Below the pieces are notes generated by a model that did not search any database, was not told the origin of the DNA, and saw only the letters and a list, made by a program, of their open reading frames with translations. DNA of 64,000 nt from JAWLHJ01 sp039587535 (GTDB lineage Bacteria; Gemmatimonadota; Gemmatimonadetes; Longimicrobiales; Gaopeijiaceae), in NCBI GenBank assembly GCA_039587535.1, contig JBDHIF010000005.1:1-64000 (forward strand), given 5' to 3'. The position numbers and the translations under genes were made by a program. Positions 16,793 through 25,797 of the stretch are shown piece by piece (the first letter of the stretch is position 1; the number at the start of each line of letters is the position of its first letter).

Positions 16793-17881
16793 TCAGACGG
16801 TAGCTGCCGACCGCGCCTCCACGATTCTTCCACCTCCCAGCACGCGGTCACCGTCGAACACCACTGCGGACTGCCCGGGCGTGACGGCCCGGAAGCCCTC
16901 GTCGAGGGACAGCACCAGCGAGTCATCCACGTAGGAAACCTCGGCCGGAACCGCAGGAGCTCGGTAGCGCATCTGGACCTCCACGCGCATCCCTTCTTCC
17001 GGAGCAGGCATGAGCCAGTTGACTTCACCAACCACCACCCGGTCACTGTAGAGCTCGTCACGCGTACCGACGACGACCTCGCGCGTCTCCGGGCGCACCT
17101 CCAGAACGAACAGGGGCTCGGGAGACCCGCCGCCCAGTCCGCGCCGCTGCCCCACGGTGTAGCCCGCGTATCCCGCATGCTCGCCCACGATCTCCCCGGT
17201 TCTCCGCACGATGGTGCCGGGCAGGAGCGCGGGATGGCGCTCTGGAAGCTTTCTCTGGAGCAGCTCCCGGTAGTCGCCCATCGGCACGAAGCAGATCTCC
17301 TGGGACTCAGGCTTCTCCGCGGTGGCCAGCTCCAGGGCTCGAGCCCTAGCCCGAACTTCCTTCTTGGTGAGCTCACCGAGGGGGAAGAGGAGATCGCCCA
17401 ACATCTGCCTTGGAAGCCCCCAGAGGAAGTACGACTGGTCCTTGCCCGCGTCGAGCCCGCGGCGGAGGGTAGGGGGTTCCGCACCCTCTGAAATCCGGAC
17501 GTAGTGGCCTGTGGCGATCCGGTCGCAGCCGAGGGCCTCACCGCGGGCAAGGAGGTCCCGGAACTTGGTGTTGCTGTTGCAGCGCACGCAGGGGTTGGGC
17601 GTGCGGCCACGAGCGTACTCACTCACGAAGTCGTCGATGACGTCCCGGGTGAAGTCTTCCTCGACGTCGAACACGTAGTGGGGAATGCCAAGCGCCGTGG
17701 ACACACGTCGTGCGTCGATGATGCCGTCCAGACCGCAGCAGGTCTTGCCGGAGTCCGGTGTCTCCGAGTAGCAGAACGTCTTCATGGTCACGCCAATGAC
17801 CTCATGCCCGGCTTCGACGAGGAGGGCAGCGGCAACGGACGAGTCCACGCCACCGGACATGGCCATCAACACCCGGCTCAT
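16793..17881 (-). CDS. mnmA: tRNA-specific 2-thiouridylase MnmA
   Basis: Makes s2U34 in Lys, Glu and Gln tRNAs, using sulfur passed on from a cysteine desulfurase. The 362-residue protein has the PP-loop MAMSGGVDSSVAA (about residues 6-18), the first catalytic cysteine in NPCVRCN (about 96-102), DQSYFLWGL (about 148) and the second catalytic cysteine in SQEICFVP (about 193-200). The C-terminal beta domain has the VGQRRGLGGG segment (about 248-257). Its ATG overlaps the stop of the cysteine desulfurase gene by 4 bases (ATGA), so the sulfur donor and the thiouridylase are co-translated. Confidence 0.95.
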   Translation of the reverse strand: MSRVLMAMSGGVDSSVAAALLVEAGHEVIGVTMKTFCYSETPDSGKTCCGLDGIIDARRVSTALGIPHYVFDVEEDFTRDVIDDFVSEYARGRTPNPCVRCNSNTKFRDLLARGEALGCDRIATGHYVRISEGAEPPTLRRGLDAGKDQSYFLWGLPRQMLGDLLFPLGELTKKEVRARARALELATAEKPESQEICFVPMGDYRELLQRKLPERHPALLPGTIVRRTGEIVGEHAGYAGYTVGQRRGLGGGSPEPLFVLEVRPETREVVVGTRDELYSDRVVVGEVNWLMPAPEEGMRVEVQMRYRAPAVPAEVSYVDDSLVLSLDEGFRAVTPGQSAVVFDGDRVLGGGRIVEARSAATV

Positions 17882-19032
17882 GTCACGTCCCTCAGGCGGC
17901 GCACGACCTCGATGACGCGTTGGGCCGCCGACTCGACGCTCCCCTCGTCACTCAGCCGTCCGAATGAGAAACGGACATGGGCCGGCCGGTGATCGGGGCC
18001 GTAGAACGCGTCGATGACGTGACTGCCCATCCCGCTCCCGCTCTGGCAGGCTGAAGCTCCGGAGGCGGCGACCCCTTCCAGGTCGAGGTTGATGAGCAGC
18101 ATGGTGGGGTCCACGCCGCTGAAGCCCAAGTTCGACACATGCGGCCCTCGGGGGGCGCCTTCTCCGGCTACAACCACACCTTCGAGCTCCGACCTGAGGC
18201 GACCCTCGAGCAGGCGCTGCAGACCTTCGAGCCGAGTTGCCTCGGCTTCCCGCTCGTCCACCGCCAGCCGAAGCGCCCTCGCGAGTCCGACGGCGCCAGC
18301 CACATCCTCGGTACCCGGACGAAGCTTCCGTTCCTGGCCCCCGCCGTGAAGCAACGGCATCAGTGCAGTACCGCGCCGCACGAAAAGCAGACCCGTACCT
18401 TTGGGACCGTAGATCTTGTGTCCTGAAATTGTGAGTAAGCGGATCCCTTCGTGCTTGGACAGGTCCACTTCGAGCTTGCCCACGGCCTGGACCGCATCCG
18501 TGTGAAAGACCGCGCCGCGCGCGTCCGCCAGGCGGGCCAGCCGCTCGACGGGAAGGACGACGCCCGTTTCGTTGTTGACCCACATGCAGGACACCACCGC
18601 CGGACCCTGATCCAACGCTGTTCCGATCACGTCGAAATCCACCTCGCCATGCTGCGACACATCGAAGACATCCAGCTCTGCCTCTCCGTCTTCCTGCATT
18701 CGCTCAGCCACGTGGAGCACTGCGTGGTGCTCGATCGCGCTGACCAACAGGCGGGGGGCATGGCCCTGGTCCTGGAGCGCACGGCACGCGCCGCACACGG
18801 CGAGGTTGTCCCCCTCGGTACCGCCTCGTACGAAATAGATTTCGGCGTTCCGCACCCGAAGGGCAGCGGCTGCCTCCGCGCGCGCGTCCTCCAGTGCCGC
18901 CGAGGCCGCCCGTCCCCAACTGTGTCGGCTGGACGGATTACCGAACACTTCGTCGGCGAGCGGGGCCATGGCGTCATGCACCTCGGCGCGAACCGGGGTG
19001 GTGGCGGCGTGGTCGAGGTAGACGGGGTCCAT
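17878..19032 (-). CDS. iscS: Cysteine desulfurase (NifS/IscS class)
   Basis: A 384-residue PLP enzyme that moves sulfur from cysteine to a catalytic cysteine. Visible: YLDHAATTPV (about residues 4-13), the PLP lysine in SGHKIYGPKGTG (about 203-214), and the active-site cysteine in SGASACQSGSGMGSH (about 322-336), with a short loop as in NifS-like group I enzymes. Its partner downstream is mnmA, suggesting tRNA thiolation as at least one role; no iscU or iscA lies here. ATG start at 19030-19032. An imperfect palindrome lies about 30 bases upstream. Confidence 0.92.
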   Translation of the reverse strand: MDPVYLDHAATTPVRAEVHDAMAPLADEVFGNPSSRHSWGRAASAALEDARAEAAAALRVRNAEIYFVRGGTEGDNLAVCGACRALQDQGHAPRLLVSAIEHHAVLHVAERMQEDGEAELDVFDVSQHGEVDFDVIGTALDQGPAVVSCMWVNNETGVVLPVERLARLADARGAVFHTDAVQAVGKLEVDLSKHEGIRLLTISGHKIYGPKGTGLLFVRRGTALMPLLHGGGQERKLRPGTEDVAGAVGLARALRLAVDEREAEATRLEGLQRLLEGRLRSELEGVVVAGEGAPRGPHVSNLGFSGVDPTMLLINLDLEGVAASGASACQSGSGMGSHVIDAFYGPDHRPAHVRFSFGRLSDEGSVESAAQRVIEVVRRLRDVT

Positions 19033-19060
19033 TGCTGCGAGTCTGCGTTGGCTGTGTAGG

Positions 19061-19075
19061 CTTACGGTCGGTAAG
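19061..19075. promoter_or_regulatory. Inverted repeat in the iscS/HIRAN divergent region
   Basis: CTTAC, five bases, then GTAAG form a 5-bp inverted repeat followed directly by the palindrome GTTAAC (19075-19080). It lies 28-48 bases upstream of iscS on the minus strand and about 75 bases upstream of the HIRAN-like gene on the plus strand, so it could be an operator. No regulator is implied by the sequence alone. Confidence 0.3.
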
Positions 19076-19150
19076 TTAACGTGTCGGCCCGGTGCGGCGG
19101 CACCGCGTCATCGGGGCTGCCCTCGAACACCACGGGAGATCAAGTCGCCA

Positions 19151-19492
19151 TTGGAGATGCGTCCTCCTCCGTTTCCGGAGGGGTGTCCGTCCACGTTCCG
19201 ATCCACGGTTCACGGTACGGTTTTCGGTGGCCGGGAGCGACATCTCGCCTCCGTTCGGGAGGGTGATGCGCTTCGGCTCGTCCCCGATCCGCCTGTGCAA
19301 GAAGAACCGGAGGTCTGGGTTCATCTGTCCTCGGGCGAGCCCATCGGGCATCTGCCTCCCGACATCGCGGAGTGGCTGTGGCCGTGGATTGCCGCCGGCG
19401 GCAGCACGGAAGCGCACGCGATTCGGGTCCACGGAACGGACGCCCCGTCTTGGCGCCGGCTTCTCGTCGAGGTGAACTGCAGGGTGGCGTGA
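19151..19492 (+). CDS. Small HIRAN-like domain protein
   Basis: A 113-residue plus-strand protein between two minus-strand genes. From about residue 20 it follows the HIRAN pattern: a VHGTVFGGRER strand, a REGDALRLVPDP segment (Gly-Asp-x-Leu-x-Leu), a VWVHLSSGEPIGHLPPDIAEWL segment (strand, Gly-x-Leu-Pro, helix) and a closing beta pair. HIRAN domains bind 3' DNA ends in HLTF-type helicases, but here no helicase is attached. Start TTG 19151 (ATG 19157 is possible). It ends 5 bases before the convergent stop of bshB1. The domain call is by pattern, with moderate certainty; the substrate is unknown. Confidence 0.55.
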   Translation: MEMRPPPFPEGCPSTFRSTVHGTVFGGRERHLASVREGDALRLVPDPPVQEEPEVWVHLSSGEPIGHLPPDIAEWLWPWIAAGGSTEAHAIRVHGTDAPSWRRLLVEVNCRVA

Positions 19493-19497
19493 GTTGG

Positions 19498-20226
19498 TCA
19501 GAACGTCGGCACGTCCAGGGCTGTGAGATCGGACAGGCGCAGGACCTCGTCCACCATGAACGGTTCTCCGTAGGCAGCGCGGATCAGCGATCCGTAGTGG
19601 GCCATCTGCGCCCGGATCTGCTCCAGGATGGGGCGCTGGCCTCCCGGGAAGACCTCTCCCAAAGCAGAGACCCCGGCGAACTGGGATCCATATGCGGCTA
19701 GAGCGTCCAGCTTCCTCTCCAGATCCTCTTCCGGGATCTCAACCACGAAGTCCGGCCGCATCACATCCTCGCGGTAGGCCGTGGCGTATACGAGCTTCTC
19801 GGGCCGGAACGGCTCTCCGGCCACGTCCAGCTTACGGAGGCCGCTGAGGAAGGACGCGTCCCTCACGAGCTCCGACGCGATGCGGTGGTCTCGGTGGCGG
19901 CCGACCTTCCAGTGCGTCACGACGACGCGCGGGCGGAGGGCTCTCAGGTGCTCTGCCACAACGTGCCGGGACTCGTTGTCGTTTTCCAGAGCCGAGTCCG
20001 GTAGGAAGGCGCAACGCCGCTCCCCCACACCGAGGACACGAGCGGCTTCGGTGGCCTCCTCGGCGCGCTTCTCCGGTGTCCCCGAGCTCCCCATCTCTCC
20101 CGCGGTCAGGTCGAGGATACCGACCCGGCGTCCGGCTCGGGCCATCTTGGAAAGCACGCCTCCGGCGAGGAGCTCCGCGTCATCGGGGTGGGCCATGACG
20201 GCCAGGACGTCCAGCGGCTCGGTCAT
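19498..20226 (-). CDS. bshB1: BshB1-type N-acetylglucosaminyl-malate deacetylase (PIG-L family)
   Basis: A 242-residue LmbE/PIG-L zinc deacetylase. Motifs: the zinc motif MAHPDDAEL at about residues 11-19, LTAGEMGSSGTPEKRAEEA at about 41-59 (BshB1-type), and a second zinc motif VGRHRDHRIAS at about 109-119. These match the bacillithiol enzyme that deacetylates GlcNAc-malate, although other PIG-L substrates cannot be excluded. The ATG at 20224-20226 lies 14 bases behind the stop of a permease gene, so it ends the exporter operon. Upstream in-frame codons fall inside the permease gene and were rejected. Confidence 0.83.
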   Translation of the reverse strand: MTEPLDVLAVMAHPDDAELLAGGVLSKMARAGRRVGILDLTAGEMGSSGTPEKRAEEATEAARVLGVGERRCAFLPDSALENDNESRHVVAEHLRALRPRVVVTHWKVGRHRDHRIASELVRDASFLSGLRKLDVAGEPFRPEKLVYATAYREDVMRPDFVVEIPEEDLERKLDALAAYGSQFAGVSALGEVFPGGQRPILEQIRAQMAHYGSLIRAAYGEPFMVDEVLRLSDLTALDVPTF

Positions 20227-20240
20227 CGTGCTCCTTCGCT

Positions 20241-21524
20241 CTATTCGAATCTGAGAGCGTTCACGGGGTCCATGCGGCTGGCCCTGAACGCGGGAACCAG
20301 GCCGAACAGCATCCCGCTCACGGCGGCCATCCCGAGGGAAGCCACGACCGCCCAGACGGGGATGGCGGCCGGGAGCGGCGTCCACGTCGCGACACCTGCG
20401 GCCAGGGACCATCCGGCCAGCATCCCGGCCACGGCCCCCGCAAGTGTGAGCAGCGATGCCTCCGCGAGGAATTGCCATAGAATCTCGCGGCGTGTGGCAC
20501 CTACGGCTTTTCGGATCCCGATCTCGCGGGTACGCTCCGTCACCGAGATGAGCATGATGCCGATCACCCCGACCCCTCCCACCAAGAGCCCGGCGGAGGC
20601 GAGCAGCAGGATCACGAGAAAGAAGACGGAGGTGAGGCGGTTGAACAGGTCGAGGATCTGGGCCGACGCGATGAGCGCGAAATTGTTCTCGTCCCGCGGG
20701 CCGAGTCCGCGCACGCCCCGCAGGGCGGCGATCACGTCGTCTTGGGCGCGAACCATGGACACCGAGTCTTGAGGGACGACCAAGATCTGTGCCTGCCAGT
20801 TGGAGACCCTGAGCCTCCTCTGGGCCGCCGTCCATGGGACGATGGCCCAATGGTCCACGGCCGCCGTGAAGATGTTGTCCTCGGGCTGGAATACGCCCAC
20901 GACCTCGAACCCTTCTTGGTGCGTACCGATGGCCCCGGTGGAGATTCTGATCCAGCGGCCGATGGGATCGCGCTGTCCGAAGAGCTCCTCGGATAGCCCC
21001 GCGGAGAGGACAACCAATGGCCGATTCTGGCCGACCTCTGCCGGCGTGAAATCGCGACCCGCGACGAAGTCCCCCGGCTGATAGCGTGGCCACCCGGACG
21101 AGTAGGCTTGTGACTGGACGTTTCGGACCGCCTGACCCTCGTACGCGAGGTCCGCCGAGAAGCCGAAGTTGTACAACGCCTCGTCCACCGCGGGGAGAAG
21201 GTCGATCCTACGGGCTTCCTCGGGCTCGATCTCGGGCTTGTTCCACCACGGCGGGCGATTGTTGCCGTCATCCGAAATGCGGACCGCCGTGAAGTCGAAT
21301 CGGGTTACCACGAAATTCTTGGGCCCCGCTGCCTCGAACGCTTCCATGACGCTGGTCCGGAGGCCCGTGATGAGCGCAGCGATCGCCATGACGACGCTCA
21401 CACCCACCGCCACGCCCAGAACGGTGAGCGAGGAGCGGATGCGGTTTGAAGAGATCGCCTCCCATGCGATGGCGAGTGCCTCCGGCAGCACCGCTGGTCT
21501 CTGCGCCGCCGGCCGCTCACTCAT
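20241..21524 (-). CDS. MacB/FtsX-type ABC transporter permease (second copy)
   Basis: A 427-residue inner-membrane protein with the MacB-periplasmic-core plus FtsX layout. One membrane helix lies near residues 27-50 (SLTVLGVAVGVSVVMAIA), a large periplasmic domain at about 60-290, then three helices in the last 130 residues, with the GIRKAVGATRREILWQFL coupling helix typical of FtsX proteins. There is no nucleotide-binding domain. The start (MSERPAA...) overlaps the stop of the preceding permease by 8 bases. The upstream in-frame ATG at 21674 would lie deep in that gene and was rejected. It needs an ABC ATPase encoded elsewhere. Confidence 0.85.
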   Translation of the reverse strand: MSERPAAQRPAVLPEALAIAWEAISSNRIRSSLTVLGVAVGVSVVMAIAALITGLRTSVMEAFEAAGPKNFVVTRFDFTAVRISDDGNNRPPWWNKPEIEPEEARRIDLLPAVDEALYNFGFSADLAYEGQAVRNVQSQAYSSGWPRYQPGDFVAGRDFTPAEVGQNRPLVVLSAGLSEELFGQRDPIGRWIRISTGAIGTHQEGFEVVGVFQPEDNIFTAAVDHWAIVPWTAAQRRLRVSNWQAQILVVPQDSVSMVRAQDDVIAALRGVRGLGPRDENNFALIASAQILDLFNRLTSVFFLVILLLASAGLLVGGVGVIGIMLISVTERTREIGIRKAVGATRREILWQFLAEASLLTLAGAVAGMLAGWSLAAGVATWTPLPAAIPVWAVVASLGMAAVSGMLFGLVPAFRASRMDPVNALRFE

Positions 21525-22758
21525 ATCGGAGGGCATCCACAGGATCGAGGCGGGAAGCTCGCGCAGCGGGGTAGACTCCGGCCACCACGCCGACGGTGAT
21601 CCCCATGCCCACACCGAGTGCGATCCAGTGAGGCGCCACAGCTGCCGGTAGTGGGGAGGCCGACGCGATGACACCGGCGATTCCCAGGCCCGCGAGAACG
21701 CCGAGGGCCGAGCCGACGGTTGCCAGCGTGGTCGATTCGATGAGCACCTGTAGGAGGATGTCCCGACGGCGCGCGCCCAGCGCCTTCCGGACCCCGATCT
21801 CCCTGGTTCTCTCCATGACCGAGACCAGCATGATGTTCATGATCACGATCCCGCCCACGACGAGTGAGATCGACACCAGCATCGGGAGAGCAAGGAACAG
21901 AATGCGAGAGATGTTGTCCCAGAAGCTGATGGCCTCATCTGCCGTTTCCAGCGAGAAATCGGCGTCTTCCGTCGGTCGGAGTCCCCTGCGCGCTCGCATG
22001 ATTCCCTCGATCTCGAGTTGAGCTTCGCGGAGGTGCAGGGGATCCAGCGTCTGGATGATGATGTCGTCGACCACACCCCGAGGGTTGGTGATGGACTGCA
22101 CCGGCGAGCGTGCAGGGGCGATCAGCAGGTTGTCCAGCGATCGGCCGAAGAGCGAGCCTCGTTCGTCGAGTACCCCGATCACCCGAAACGGAAAGCCTCG
22201 AAGGCTCACGGTGCGCCCGATCGGGTCCAGGGCCTCGAAGATCACTTCGGCGGTCTCGGATCCGAGAACCACGACCGGCGCTCCGGCTGAGGCTTCCTGC
22301 GGTGTGAACGCTCGGCCCCTGGTGATTCCCAGGTCGCGGATCTCGAAGATCTCCGGGGAGGCGCCCGTTACCCGGACGCCCGTGGCGGTGCGACCGTTGT
22401 CACCCACGGCGTCCGACCCGGTCGTGCTCTCGACCGCCACGCGGGCCGGGACGTCGAGGGCGTCGCGGATGGCTTCGGCGTCCTCGTATCGGAGCCTCGG
22501 GCGGCGAAGTCGGGCCCGCCATTCTTCGCGGTCCGTGTTGATGTTCACGCTCTGCCACCGCCGGAGCGTGACGGTGTTGACTCCGAAAATCTGCGACGTG
22601 AAGTCCTCCCGGACGTATCGGTCGAGCCCCTCGACCACGGTCACGACGAGAATGAGGAATGCGACGCCCAGGATGACGCCCAGGAGGCTGAAGAAGCTTT
22701 TCAGCTTTTCGGTGCGGATCTGCATGAGGGCCAGGATCACGCCTTCCCGGAACACCAT
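21517..22758 (-). CDS. MacB/FtsX-type ABC transporter permease (first copy)
   Basis: A 413-residue homologue of the next gene, with the same topology: one N-terminal helix (about residues 20-42), a large periplasmic domain, and three C-terminal helices with GVRKALGARRRDILLQVL between the first two. It ends LDPVDALRYE, and its neighbour ends MDPVNALRFE, so the two are tandem relatives. They probably form a heterodimeric permease. No ATP-binding domain is present in it or next to it. It lies 50 bases downstream of the periplasmic adaptor on the same strand. Confidence 0.87.
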   Translation of the reverse strand: MVFREGVILALMQIRTEKLKSFFSLLGVILGVAFLILVVTVVEGLDRYVREDFTSQIFGVNTVTLRRWQSVNINTDREEWRARLRRPRLRYEDAEAIRDALDVPARVAVESTTGSDAVGDNGRTATGVRVTGASPEIFEIRDLGITRGRAFTPQEASAGAPVVVLGSETAEVIFEALDPIGRTVSLRGFPFRVIGVLDERGSLFGRSLDNLLIAPARSPVQSITNPRGVVDDIIIQTLDPLHLREAQLEIEGIMRARRGLRPTEDADFSLETADEAISFWDNISRILFLALPMLVSISLVVGGIVIMNIMLVSVMERTREIGVRKALGARRRDILLQVLIESTTLATVGSALGVLAGLGIAGVIASASPLPAAVAPHWIALGVGMGITVGVVAGVYPAARASRLDPVDALRYE

Positions 22759-22808
22759 GGGCGGCTAGCGGCCCAATCCGGTGGTGGTGGTGGGGTGAGC
22801 CGAAGCCG

Positions 22809-24065
22809 TCACGATCCGGCTCCGTCCGGCTCTTCCATGGGGCGGATCTGATCCTCGTCGCTCAAGCCGCGGATGGCCTGGTAGGGCCCCGCGACGATGG
22901 TGTCCCCGACCTCGACGCCGGAGAGCACCTCGAAGTGCTCCCGGCCAGTAATCCCCACTTCCACGGGTGTGAAGCGAACCTGCCGCTGACTCACGACGAA
23001 CACCCCTTCGACGTCCGATGCTCCCGCGTCGGTACCCTCGCTCGACCGCGTCTCGTCTCCCCCTGTGCCGTCCCCGCCCCGGACAGTGAGGGCGATGATG
23101 GGGACAGAGAGCACGTCCTCTCGGGTGGCCACGACGACATCGGCGGTGGCCGAAAGGTCGGGCCTGAGCGGCGCGTCCGTGTCGTCGAGGGTCAGCACGA
23201 CCTCGAAGTCGATGGCCGCCTGCTGGCCAGTAGACTGTTCAGATGGCGGGGTAACCGCCGAGTTACCGATCTCAGTGACACGTCCGGTGAAGGTGCGGTC
23301 CGGAAACGCGTCGATGCGGATGGAGGCACTGTCGCCGGGCGAGATGCGAGGCACGTCGGTCTCGTCGACGCGCATCACCGCCTCCATGACGGCGAGGTCC
23401 GAGATCGTAAGCACCAGGCTGCCCGGATTGTTCATGGTGCCGATGATGACCGTTTCGCCCTCTTCCACGTTCAGACGGGTGACCCGCCCGGACATCGGGG
23501 CCGTGAACACGGTCTTCGAGAGCCGGTCCGCCGCCTCCGCCACGGCGGCCTCCGCCTGCGAGACCCCGTGGGCCGAGGATTCGAGCGTGGCCTGGGCTAC
23601 CTCCAGGTTCGTTTCGCCGTCGTCGATCTGCTGACGACTCACGAGCAGGGAATCCCGGGCCCGCAGAGAGAGCAGCCGGTCCAGATCCCGCTCCGCGCGA
23701 ATCAGGTTCGCTCGTTGCTGAGATTCCTGAGAGCGGGCCTGGGCCAGCTGAGCCTCGGCACGCGCCATTGCGGCCTCGTACTGATCGGGCTCGAGCCGGA
23801 GAAGGACTTGGCCCGCCACCACATCGTCGCCTTCCAGGACCAGGAGCTCCGAAACCCTTGCCGAGACGTCGGAGCTCATGTCCACGGTCCGCCGCGCCCG
23901 GACGTTCCCCGAAGCGGTGACGACCTCCACGAGGTTGCGGCGCTCCACCACATCCAGGCGCACCTCGGTGCCCTGGTTCCGGTTTCTGACCACGAGCGTG
24001 GCCGTGACGGCCCCCAGGACCGCGACGGCCACCACTCCGATGACGATCTTTGAACGACGTTGCAT
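22809..24065 (-). CDS. MacA/HlyD-type periplasmic adaptor subunit
   Basis: A 418-residue membrane-fusion protein. A single N-terminal helix (about residues 6-26) anchors it to the inner membrane. A lipoyl-like half motif (VTASGNVRARRTVDMSSDVSARV, about 50-72) is followed by a long coiled coil rich in Ala, Gln and Arg (about 100-185), the second lipoyl half (FTAPMSGRVTRLNVEEGETV, about 190-209), a beta-barrel domain and a membrane-proximal domain with a Gly/Thr/Ser-rich insert at about 330-350. It links the permeases to the outer-membrane channel. The tolC-like gene ends 14 bases upstream on the same strand. Confidence 0.88.
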   Translation of the reverse strand: MQRRSKIVIGVVAVAVLGAVTATLVVRNRNQGTEVRLDVVERRNLVEVVTASGNVRARRTVDMSSDVSARVSELLVLEGDDVVAGQVLLRLEPDQYEAAMARAEAQLAQARSQESQQRANLIRAERDLDRLLSLRARDSLLVSRQQIDDGETNLEVAQATLESSAHGVSQAEAAVAEAADRLSKTVFTAPMSGRVTRLNVEEGETVIIGTMNNPGSLVLTISDLAVMEAVMRVDETDVPRISPGDSASIRIDAFPDRTFTGRVTEIGNSAVTPPSEQSTGQQAAIDFEVVLTLDDTDAPLRPDLSATADVVVATREDVLSVPIIALTVRGGDGTGGDETRSSEGTDAGASDVEGVFVVSQRQVRFTPVEVGITGREHFEVLSGVEVGDTIVAGPYQAIRGLSDEDQIRPMEEPDGAGS

Positions 24066-24079
24066 GAACGGGACTCCGA

Positions 24080-25597
24080 TCAGTCTCTCAGAGACGCTCC
24101 GACGAGCGCCTCCAACTCGGTGATGGCGTCGTGGTACGCGAACACGGCGACGATTCGATCGCTCTCCGCTTGAGAGAGCACGGTTTGAGCGTCCATGAGC
24201 TCCACGAATGTTATGGCTCCGAGCTGATACCGCTCTCGAGCCAGCACAAGCTGTCGCTCCGCCAGGTCTCGGTTGCGCTCCTCCAGCGTGGCGCTCTGGT
24301 ACGCCGTCTCGACGGTGGCCAGCGCGATGCGGAGATCGGCTTCCAGCGCGATCTCCCGTTCGCGGAGCTCATGGATCACGTCGTCACGCTGGATACGGGC
24401 GGCCTCGAGATTGCGCTGTCGGCTGAGTCCCTGGAAGATCGGGATGCTCAGGCCGAAGGATATGGATGGGGCGGACCGCTCGAAGCCGAACGGGAACTGG
24501 TCGTTTGCTTCGTAGATGGCCCTCCGCTGCTCGTCCGAGAAGACGAGCTGGGTGCAATCCAGTGGCGGTAGCGGGTCGGCGAGCCTGCCATACAGGTCGT
24601 TGGTGCGTACGCACTGGGCGATGCTGGATCGAGCTCGTGCCTGTGCTTGGGCGACCAACAAGTCTGCGTCACTCGCTTCCCGGGCGAAGCCGCCCCAGCC
24701 GGTGGAGATGGAGAGCGAGGGGAGGTAGGACGACCAGGCCTGGCTCACCCCGAGGTCAGCGGACTCTCGAGCCATCCTCGTCGCCTGAAGCGTGGGGTTC
24801 TCGGCCAGCGCCAGTGCACGAAGCGACTCCAGATCCCAGGCCGGAGGCACCGGCTCGAAGGTGGTCGCGGGTTCAAAGCTCTGGTTTACGCTCACGCCCA
24901 TGCGTTGAAGGAGCCTCATGCGAGCCGTTGCGAGGGCGTTCTCGGCCTGGAGGACGAGCACTTCGATACGGCCCACCTGGACCTCCGCCTGTCCGACGTC
25001 GATGGGGGTAACGGAGCCGACCTCCAACTGGCCCTGGGCCAGGCGGAGATTGACGCGCGCGTTCTCGAGCTGCTGCCGCGCGTTCAACAGAAGCTCCTGG
25101 CGTCTGAGGATCTCGACGTAGGAGGCCGTCACACTCGACACGAGGTCTGCCCCGGAGGCGTCGATGCGTGCCTCTGTGGCCCTGCGCTCGGCGTGGGCCC
25201 GGGCCGGGCCACGTAGGGTCGCCCAGTCGAGGGAGTAGCTCACGCCCAAATCGTAGCTCGAGAAGTAGTATGACGGCTGATTTTCGAAGCCGAGGTCGCC
25301 TACCGTCAGCCCCCCGAGCTGCTGATCTCCGGATCCCTGCCAGGTGACGCGGCCGTTGGCGCTCGCAGAAGGCAGAAGCTGGCCGTACGCCTGACGGACA
25401 TCCCAGTCCGCCAGCAGGCGATCGTTACGGGACCTCAGGAATGTAGGACTGTTCCTGAGGGCGATCTCCAGGGCCTGCTCGAGCGTGAGACGCTCGGGGA
25501 TTTGCTCTTGAGCCGCCAGGTGGGGAGCCAGAGCGAGACCGGCGAGCAGCAGTAGGAGGGCCGAGAGCTGCTTCCGTTGTGCTTGGGGCAGGGCCAT
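24080..25597 (-). CDS. TolC-like outer-membrane efflux protein
   Basis: A 505-residue protein. A signal peptide (about residues 1-29, ending HLAAQ) precedes LTLEQALEIALRNSPTFL (about 37-54), the normal start of OEP repeats. Two long helical repeats follow (about 100-260 and 330-500) with Ala, Gln, Arg and Glu patterns. The second ends with ERYQLGAITFVELMDAQTVL, a TolC-family hallmark. It forms the trimeric outer-membrane duct for the exporter. The ATG at 25595-25597 follows a strong GAGGAGAAGG Shine-Dalgarno; an upstream in-frame ATG would add a long non-homologous leader. The 200 bases upstream have no recognised feature. Confidence 0.9.
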   Translation of the reverse strand: MALPQAQRKQLSALLLLLAGLALAPHLAAQEQIPERLTLEQALEIALRNSPTFLRSRNDRLLADWDVRQAYGQLLPSASANGRVTWQGSGDQQLGGLTVGDLGFENQPSYYFSSYDLGVSYSLDWATLRGPARAHAERRATEARIDASGADLVSSVTASYVEILRRQELLLNARQQLENARVNLRLAQGQLEVGSVTPIDVGQAEVQVGRIEVLVLQAENALATARMRLLQRMGVSVNQSFEPATTFEPVPPAWDLESLRALALAENPTLQATRMARESADLGVSQAWSSYLPSLSISTGWGGFAREASDADLLVAQAQARARSSIAQCVRTNDLYGRLADPLPPLDCTQLVFSDEQRRAIYEANDQFPFGFERSAPSISFGLSIPIFQGLSRQRNLEAARIQRDDVIHELREREIALEADLRIALATVETAYQSATLEERNRDLAERQLVLARERYQLGAITFVELMDAQTVLSQAESDRIVAVFAYHDAITELEALVGASLRD

Positions 25598-25797
25598 CCT
25601 TCTCCTCGATGTGGGGCCGAGAGCTGCTGCCTCCCGGATCTCAAGAGCTGCCGTACCGCTGCAGGGGCGCCCGGGCAAAGCAGTTTTACCGGTTCTCCTC
25701 CGGGCCTCTTCTCGGTGAGACACAGGAGCTACGGCTCGCGCAGGAGGAATCTTCATCGGATCCCGGCCCGACGACATGGGGGGGGGACCGCCGTGGC

